A stretch of 64,000 nucleotides of DNA from Eubacterium sp. 1001713B170207_170306_E7 (GTDB lineage Bacteria; Bacillota; Clostridia; Eubacteriales; Eubacteriaceae), in assembly GCF_015547515.1 (NCBI RefSeq), contig NZ_JADMVE010000003.1:124001-188000 (forward strand), in the 5' to 3' direction. Below the pieces are notes generated by a model. It saw only the letters and a list, made by a program, of their open reading frames with translations, was not told the origin of the DNA and did no database searches. Position 1 is the stretch's first letter; the number at the start of each line of letters is the position of its first letter. Below are positions 59,580 through 64,000 of this stretch, in pieces. A program made the position numbers and the translations under genes.

Positions 59580-60221
59580 ATGGAACAGCAGGATTATCTG
59601 ACCGTGCTTACCCCTTTCGAGACAGAGCTGGAAATCAAGAAATCCCGATTTATCGGGCGGGTTTATCCCATCCAGGATGAAGCGGAAGCCGACACGCTTC
59701 TCGCCGCGGTCAAAAAAGAACATTATAAGGCCACACACGTTTGCTCCGCCTGGGTTTTGAACACAGTCCCGGCCCGACAGAAGGCCAGTGACGACGGAGA
59801 GCCCTCAGGAACAGCTGGAAAGCCTATTCTGGAGGTCATCAACAAGCGGGGCATCAAAAATGTGCTGGTGCTGGTTATCCGCTATTTTGGCGGCATTAAG
59901 CTGGGGGCCGGCGGGCTTATCCGGGCCTACAGCGGCACAGCGGCCGAAGTGCTGAACCGCTGTCAGGTGATCAAAAAACAGTTTTCTGACATGGTTACCG
60001 TTGAAATTGACTATACGAGCTACGGCGGGTTGATGAATGTACTGTCCGCCGCGGGTTTCCGGCCAGCGGCCGAAAGCTTTGGCGAAAAGGTGAGCATGGA
60101 TTTTGAGATTGAAGTAAAAAAGACCGAGGCTTTTCTGGCACTGATCCGGGAAACCACCAATGGCCGGTTTGATTACGCGGTCATGGAACAGCGCTATGTG
60201 GACATACCTTTTTTAAATTAA
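59580..60221 (+). CDS. YigZ/IMPACT-family protein
   Basis: A 213-residue protein of the YigZ (UPF0029) family. The N-terminal domain has KSRFIGRVYPI, then SDDGEPSGTAGKPIL (about 71-85) and RYFGGIKLGAGGLIRAY (about 103-119), and the C-terminal domain has an EF-G domain IV-like fold. The cellular role is not firmly known; the eukaryotic relative IMPACT regulates Gcn2. The ATG at 59580 follows AGGAGG 12 bases after hflX; an in-frame GTG upstream overlaps hflX. Confidence 0.93.
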   Translation: MEQQDYLTVLTPFETELEIKKSRFIGRVYPIQDEAEADTLLAAVKKEHYKATHVCSAWVLNTVPARQKASDDGEPSGTAGKPILEVINKRGIKNVLVLVIRYFGGIKLGAGGLIRAYSGTAAEVLNRCQVIKKQFSDMVTVEIDYTSYGGLMNVLSAAGFRPAAESFGEKVSMDFEIEVKKTEAFLALIRETTNGRFDYAVMEQRYVDIPFLN

Positions 60222-60224
60222 GCG

Positions 60225-60253
60225 TTGATGAACCGAAAGTGGTATGATACAAT
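60225..60253 (+). promoter_or_regulatory. sigma-70-type promoter of yebC
   Basis: TTGATG (60225-60230), a 17-nt spacer and TACAAT (60248-60253), about 98 bp before yebC. Confidence 0.55.
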
Positions 60254-60350
60254 TAATAGTCGGAACAAGAATTTTATAAAGCATTGGCAATAGAGGCGGA
60301 TGACGCGCTTTATTGTGCAGTGGTGATTGAACTTTAAATGGAGGAATAAT

Positions 60351-61076
60351 ATGTCAGGACATTCAAAATGGGCCAATATTAAAAACAGAAAAGGAAAACA
60401 GGATGCCGCCAAGGGCAAAATCTTTACCAAGATGGCAAAATACATCGCGGTCGCAGCGCGCGAAGGCGGGTCAGACCCTGAAATGAACGCGAGACTGCGG
60501 GACGCGGTGGCAAAAGCCAAGGCAGCCAACATGCCGAATGACAACATTGACCGCGCCATTAAAAAAGGCGCCGGCGAGCTGCAGGGCGCAGTGTATGAAG
60601 AAATCACCTATGAAGGCTACGGTCCTTCAGGCGTCGCAGTGATCGTGCAGTGCCTGACCGACAATAAAAACAGAACCGCGGGCGATGTGCGCCACGCTTT
60701 TGATAAAAACGGCGGAAACCTTGGAACCAGCGGCTGCGTAAGCTTTATGTTTACTAAAAAAGGCCGCATCATGATTGAAAAGAGTGATGCCATCGACGAG
60801 GACGAGCTGATGATGGTTGCCCTGGACGCAGGCGCGGAGGATATGGAAACCTCAGATGAAGGTTATGAAATCTCAACCACACCGGAGGATTTCGCGGCTG
60901 TCATGGACGCCCTGAGAGATAACGGGATCGAGGTATTGTCCGGTGAGGTCGCCATGATCCCATCCACCGAAACCTCGTTGAGTGAAGAGGACGCCAAAAA
61001 AATGGAAAAAATGCTGGATATGTTCGACGACAATGACGATATCCAGGAAGTATGGCATAACTGGAACGAAGAATAA
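60351..61076 (+). CDS. yebC: YebC/PmpR-family protein
   Basis: A 241-residue YebC-family protein starting [19 protein letters not shown], the invariant N-terminus. It continues with [15 protein letters not shown] and the [16 protein letters not shown]-terminus, all hallmarks. Family members have been described as transcription regulators and more recently as translation factors easing ribosome passage at proline runs. The latter is interesting beside the Pro-rich protein encoded 30 bp downstream. The ATG at 60351 follows TGGAGGA. Confidence 0.95.
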   Translation: MSGHSKWANIKNRKGKQDAAKGKIFTKMAKYIAVAAREGGSDPEMNARLRDAVAKAKAANMPNDNIDRAIKKGAGELQGAVYEEITYEGYGPSGVAVIVQCLTDNKNRTAGDVRHAFDKNGGNLGTSGCVSFMFTKKGRIMIEKSDAIDEDELMMVALDAGAEDMETSDEGYEISTTPEDFAAVMDALRDNGIEVLSGEVAMIPSTETSLSEEDAKKMEKMLDMFDDNDDIQEVWHNWNEE

Positions 61077-61106
61077 ATACCCGCGGGCCGATTTGGAGGT
61101 ACCCAG

Positions 61107-61478
61107 ATGAGTAAAAAAAAGAAAAAGCAGGTAAAGGAACCAAAGGTTAAAAAGCAGGGAAAGGGTAAGGATTTTCTGGTCTTTATCATCATTGCTTTTG
61201 TCATGGTTTTTTTAACCTCCTCCTTTATTGTGGAGGATGTCTATAATTACGCAGACCGTATTCTCATGACACCCGATGGGGTGAAAGAGGTGTACTCGGC
61301 CAGTATAGGCCAGTCAACCTTTGTGGAGGAAGTAAAGCAAAACAATAACCCCGACACAACGAACCAGAACACACAGCCGACAGCTGCGCCGACGGTCACG
61401 CCGGAGCCGACTCCCGAGCCAACACCGGAGGCTACCCCGGAGGAAAATCCGACTCCGACCCCGGCAGAGAACCAGTAA
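61107..61478 (+). CDS. membrane protein with Pro/Thr/Glu repeat tail
   Basis: A 123-residue protein: a very basic N-terminus (1-23, mostly Lys), one membrane helix (about 24-45, FLVFIIIAFVMVFLTSSF), a short external domain and a tail (about 90-123) of PTPEP-type repeats. The positive-inside rule places the tail outside, as a wall-spanning linker or stalk. No family recognised. It is close behind yebC and ends at a terminator. Confidence 0.75.
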   Translation: MSKKKKKQVKEPKVKKQGKGKDFLVFIIIAFVMVFLTSSFIVEDVYNYADRILMTPDGVKEVYSASIGQSTFVEEVKQNNNPDTTNQNTQPTAAPTVTPEPTPEPTPEATPEENPTPTPAENQ

Positions 61479-61498
61479 AAATAAAGGTTATTTAAGAG

Positions 61499-61530
61499 AA
61501 GTAAGGACTTTCACGGGTTCTTACTTTTTT
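61499..61530 (+). terminator. terminator after the Pro-rich protein gene
   Basis: The 7-bp stem AAGTAAG/CTTACTT with one further pair (61499-61507 with 61519-61527) runs into six T. Confidence 0.65.
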
Positions 61531-61534
61531 ATGC

Positions 61535-61562
61535 TTTACAAGACGATAAAGTCTGATATAAT
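61535..61562 (+). promoter_or_regulatory. sigma-70-type promoter before nnrE/nnrD
   Basis: TTTACA (61535-61540), a 16-nt spacer and a perfect TATAAT (61557-61562), 77 bp before the gene. Confidence 0.75.
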
Positions 61563-61639
61563 CTAATCATCTTAAGGAATAACAAGCCCGGTATTCATAG
61601 CTTAAAGGGCGGGCGATCAATAAAGAAAAGAGGACTAAA

Positions 61640-63136
61640 ATGAAGGTGGTAACGCCACAGGAAATGGCACAAATGGACCAGAAAATAATCGCTTCCGGTA
61701 TCAGTGGAATTGATTTGATGGAAAAGGCCGGTACGGAGTGTACCCGGGTGATCGAAAGCGCGCTGGCGGAGGGAGCGTCAGTCTGTGTGGTCTGCGGTCC
61801 TGGCAACAACGGCGGCGACGGCCAGGTCATTGCCAGACAGCTCAGCGAGAGGGGTTTTTCGGTTCAGGTGTTTTTTACCGAGCCTGCGGATAAAATGTCC
61901 CCAGACAGCCAGACCAATTACAGCCGTCTTCAGGAGACCCGTGTGGTCGTTCAGTTTTTATCGCAGGAGGCAGGCCTTGAAGGCTTTGAGGCCTCTCTGG
62001 CCGGAGCGGACCTGGTGGTGGACGCTGTTTTCGGAACAGGGCTGAAGGACCGCCCGCTGGGCGAATGGTACGAGACGCTGCTGCGTGCGGTCAGCGAATG
62101 TGGAAAACGGATTGTCGCCATCGACATTCCTTCCGGGCTGCGCGGTGATAACGGCTTGACCCTGGAGGCAGCTGTGGAAGCGGACCAGACCATCATTATC
62201 CAGAACTATAAAGTGGGCTGCCTGCTCAATGACGGCCCGGACTGCGTGGGCGAGCCGGTACTCGTGGACATTGGAATTGATGAAAACAGCATTGAAAACA
62301 ACAAGTATTTTGTGCAGAAGCAGGACCTGCTCTGCCCCGTAAAGCGCAAAAAGAATTCCCATAAATACGACTACGGCTCAGTGGTGATCATCGCCGGCTC
62401 AAAGGGCATGATCGGCGCCGGGCTTCTGGCGACTGAGGGCGCCCTGAAAAGCGGCGCAGGCCTGGTTACCAGCTACGTGCCCCTGGAGGTTTATCTGCCC
62501 GTGGCGGCCCGGTCTCCGGTCGAGGTAATGATCAAAACCTATGACTGCAATATTACCGGCGAGGATATTGAGCATGACCGCAAGCGGGTGGTGCTCATAG
62601 GGCCTGGGATCGGCCGGAAAAAGAATTACAGCATTATCCTGAATGACCTTCTGTATAATACCACGGTTCCGGTGGTGATCGACGCCGACGGACTTTTCCA
62701 CCTGTCCAGAAACCTGGAGGTGCTCAAAGCATCCAAAACCCCCGTGATCCTGACGCCGCATTTTGGCGAGTTTTCAACGCTGACCGGCATCGACCGGGAA
62801 GAAATCCTGAAAGACCCCATCGGCCACGGCCGCCGTTTTGCGCAGGAATACCAGGTAGTGCTGGTGCTTAAGGGCTACCGGAGCATGATCTTCAGCCCAG
62901 AGGGCGAGGTGTTCTTCAACTCGACAAGCAACCCGGGAATGGCGACCGCTGGTTCCGGCGACGTGCTGGCCGGGATGATCGCAGGCTTTGCGGGACAGAG
63001 CGTGGAGCTGCTCGAAGCGGCCAAGGCCGGTGTTTTTTACCACGGCGCCGCGGGAGATTATTACGCCGGGCGTTATGGTGAAAGCACCCTGACGGCCAGG
63101 AACATCATTGATTCGTTTAAGTATGTGCTCAAATAG
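61640..63136 (+). CDS. nnrD: bifunctional NAD(P)HX epimerase/dehydratase
   Basis: A 498-residue fusion that repairs hydrated NAD(P)H. The N-terminal YjeF-type epimerase (about 1-210) has CGPGNNGGDGQVIA (about 54-67) and an AIDIPSG region. The C-terminal ribokinase-like dehydratase (about 225-498) has GAGLLATEGALKSGAGL and the NPGMATAGSGDVLAGMIAG motif (about 432-450). In E. coli the same fusion is YjeF/NnrD with NnrE activity in one chain. It is followed after eight bases by miaB. Confidence 0.95.
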   Translation: MKVVTPQEMAQMDQKIIASGISGIDLMEKAGTECTRVIESALAEGASVCVVCGPGNNGGDGQVIARQLSERGFSVQVFFTEPADKMSPDSQTNYSRLQETRVVVQFLSQEAGLEGFEASLAGADLVVDAVFGTGLKDRPLGEWYETLLRAVSECGKRIVAIDIPSGLRGDNGLTLEAAVEADQTIIIQNYKVGCLLNDGPDCVGEPVLVDIGIDENSIENNKYFVQKQDLLCPVKRKKNSHKYDYGSVVIIAGSKGMIGAGLLATEGALKSGAGLVTSYVPLEVYLPVAARSPVEVMIKTYDCNITGEDIEHDRKRVVLIGPGIGRKKNYSIILNDLLYNTTVPVVIDADGLFHLSRNLEVLKASKTPVILTPHFGEFSTLTGIDREEILKDPIGHGRRFAQEYQVVLVLKGYRSMIFSPEGEVFFNSTSNPGMATAGSGDVLAGMIAGFAGQSVELLEAAKAGVFYHGAAGDYYAGRYGESTLTARNIIDSFKYVLK

Positions 63137-63144
63137 GAGGTTTA

Positions 63145-64000
63145 ATGAACAAGACATATAAAATAATGACCTTTGGCTGCCAGATGAATGAAAATGACTC
63201 TGAAAAGATATCCGGCCTGCTGAAAAATATGGGCTATACGCCCGAGGAGGATGTCAAAAAAGCCGGCGTGGTGATTCTAAATACCTGCAGTGTGCGCGAA
63301 AACGCGGATGTGCGTGTGTTTGGGAATCTGGGCGCCTTTAAATCGGTTAAAAAAGTAAATCCCGATCTCGTGCTGGCCGTGTGCGGCTGTATGATGCAAC
63401 AGCCGGAGATCGTTAAAAAAATAAAGGAAAAATATCCCCAGGTCGATCTGGTTTTCGGGACACACAACATCCACCAGTTTCCGCAGATGCTGGGAAATTA
63501 TCTGCAAAGGGGCGAACGAATTTTTGAAATCTGGGACGACAGCAGTGAAATTATCGAGGACCTGCCCGTTGACCGCAAGTACCCCTTTAAAAGCTTTGTG
63601 ACCATTATGAACGGGTGCAATAATTTCTGCACCTACTGTATTGTCCCTTATACCAGGGGCCGTGAGGTCAGCCGCCAGCCGGAAAAGATCATCGAAGAGG
63701 TAACCCGCCTGGCCGACGAGGGCTGCCTCGAGGTTACGCTTTTAGGGCAGAATGTTAATTCCTACGGCAATGATTTAAAGACCGGCTACCATTTTGCCGA
63801 TCTGCTCAGAGACCTGAACCAAATCGAGAAAATTAAGCGCATCCGCTTTATGACCTCACATCCGAAGGACCTGAGTGACGAGGTGATCGAGGCCATCGCC
63901 CAGTGCGGGAAGGTCTGCCCGGCGATTCATCTGGCGATCCAGTCCGGCAGCACCCGGATATTAAAGGCCATGAACCGCCGCTACACGAAGGAACAGATCA
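63145..64000 (+). CDS. miaB: tRNA methylthiotransferase MiaB, 5' part
   Basis: The first 285 codons of MiaB, running off the window. The N-terminal UPF0004 domain has TFGCQMNENDSEKISG (about 10-25), LNTCSVREN (about 47) and CGCMMQ (about 80), giving the auxiliary iron-sulfur cluster. The radical-SAM motif CNNFCTYC lies at about 158-165, in NGCNNFCTYCIVPYTRG. It methylthiolates i6A37 in tRNAs reading UNN codons. The ATG at 63145 follows TAGGAGG. Confidence 0.95.
   Translation, partial: MNKTYKIMTFGCQMNENDSEKISGLLKNMGYTPEEDVKKAGVVILNTCSVRENADVRVFGNLGAFKSVKKVNPDLVLAVCGCMMQQPEIVKKIKEKYPQVDLVFGTHNIHQFPQMLGNYLQRGERIFEIWDDSSEIIEDLPVDRKYPFKSFVTIMNGCNNFCTYCIVPYTRGREVSRQPEKIIEEVTRLADEGCLEVTLLGQNVNSYGNDLKTGYHFADLLRDLNQIEKIKRIRFMTSHPKDLSDEVIEAIAQCGKVCPAIHLAIQSGSTRILKAMNRRYTKEQI

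Overview
The window looks like chromosomal DNA from a Gram-positive anaerobic acetogen of the Eubacteriaceae, most like Eubacterium limosum/callanderi. This is an inference from content: non-pyrrolysine MttB-family methyltransferases next to a betaine-type BCCT carrier, a cobalamin riboswitch, a T-box leader, the clostridial form of HflX with an N-terminal extension, DUF1659/DUF2922 proteins, strong AGGAGG ribosome sites and moderate G+C broken by AT-rich islands. No rRNA, tRNA or CRISPR array was seen.

Layout. 1-634: a minus-strand promoter, cobalamin riboswitch and terminator with no gene behind them before a second terminator near the window edge. 635-6315: a LysR regulator divergent from a heterodimeric ABC exporter, then a DUF362 ferredoxin-like protein. 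6316-17065: a methylamine/betaine block with a sigma-54 promoter, MFS carrier, two MttB homologues, a PAS/AAA+/Fis sigma-54 activator with its own sigma-70-type promoter, two more MttB homologues and a BCCT transporter. 17280-20403: a small acidic protein, an APC permease, upp, a glutaredoxin and a YdbC-like protein. 20404-22600: a TnpB-family protein whose three RuvC acidic residues all appear to be lost. It is preceded by a 335-bp spacer between perfect 26-bp inverted repeats, with four CTGGTCA direct repeats, and its reading frame carries two palindromic repeat insertions.

22601-43783 is a Wzx/Wzy-type surface polysaccharide locus. It holds an initiating sugar transferase, glycosyltransferases, a WbpA/B/D/E-like set for a diacetamido uronic acid, a legionaminic acid set (LegB, LegC, acetyltransferase, LegI, LegG, LegF and a PtmE-like nucleotidyltransferase), a WbpG-like amidotransferase, a polymerase, a flippase and an O-acyltransferase. 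Sugar-nucleotide genes have ordinary composition; glycosyltransferase, polymerase and flippase genes are very AT-rich, which is the usual mosaic of an exchanged serotype locus. One glycosyltransferase ends at a classical -1 slippery heptamer, and its apparent C-terminus lies in the -1 frame.

43985-48692 is a small accessory island: unknown proteins, a BRO-N-like protein, a winged-helix replication-type protein, a sigma-70-like factor, DUF1659 and DUF2922 proteins and a membrane-anchored M15-type peptidase. 48699-51956 holds a MogA/ThiF-type pair divergent from a sodium/solute symporter behind a T-box leader whose specifier reads as UAC (tyrosine). 52045 to the end is mostly housekeeping: DUF2284, a large unknown protein, a class A penicillin-binding protein, HflX with a JAMM-like domain, YigZ, YebC, a Pro-rich membrane protein, NnrE/NnrD and the 5' part of miaB.
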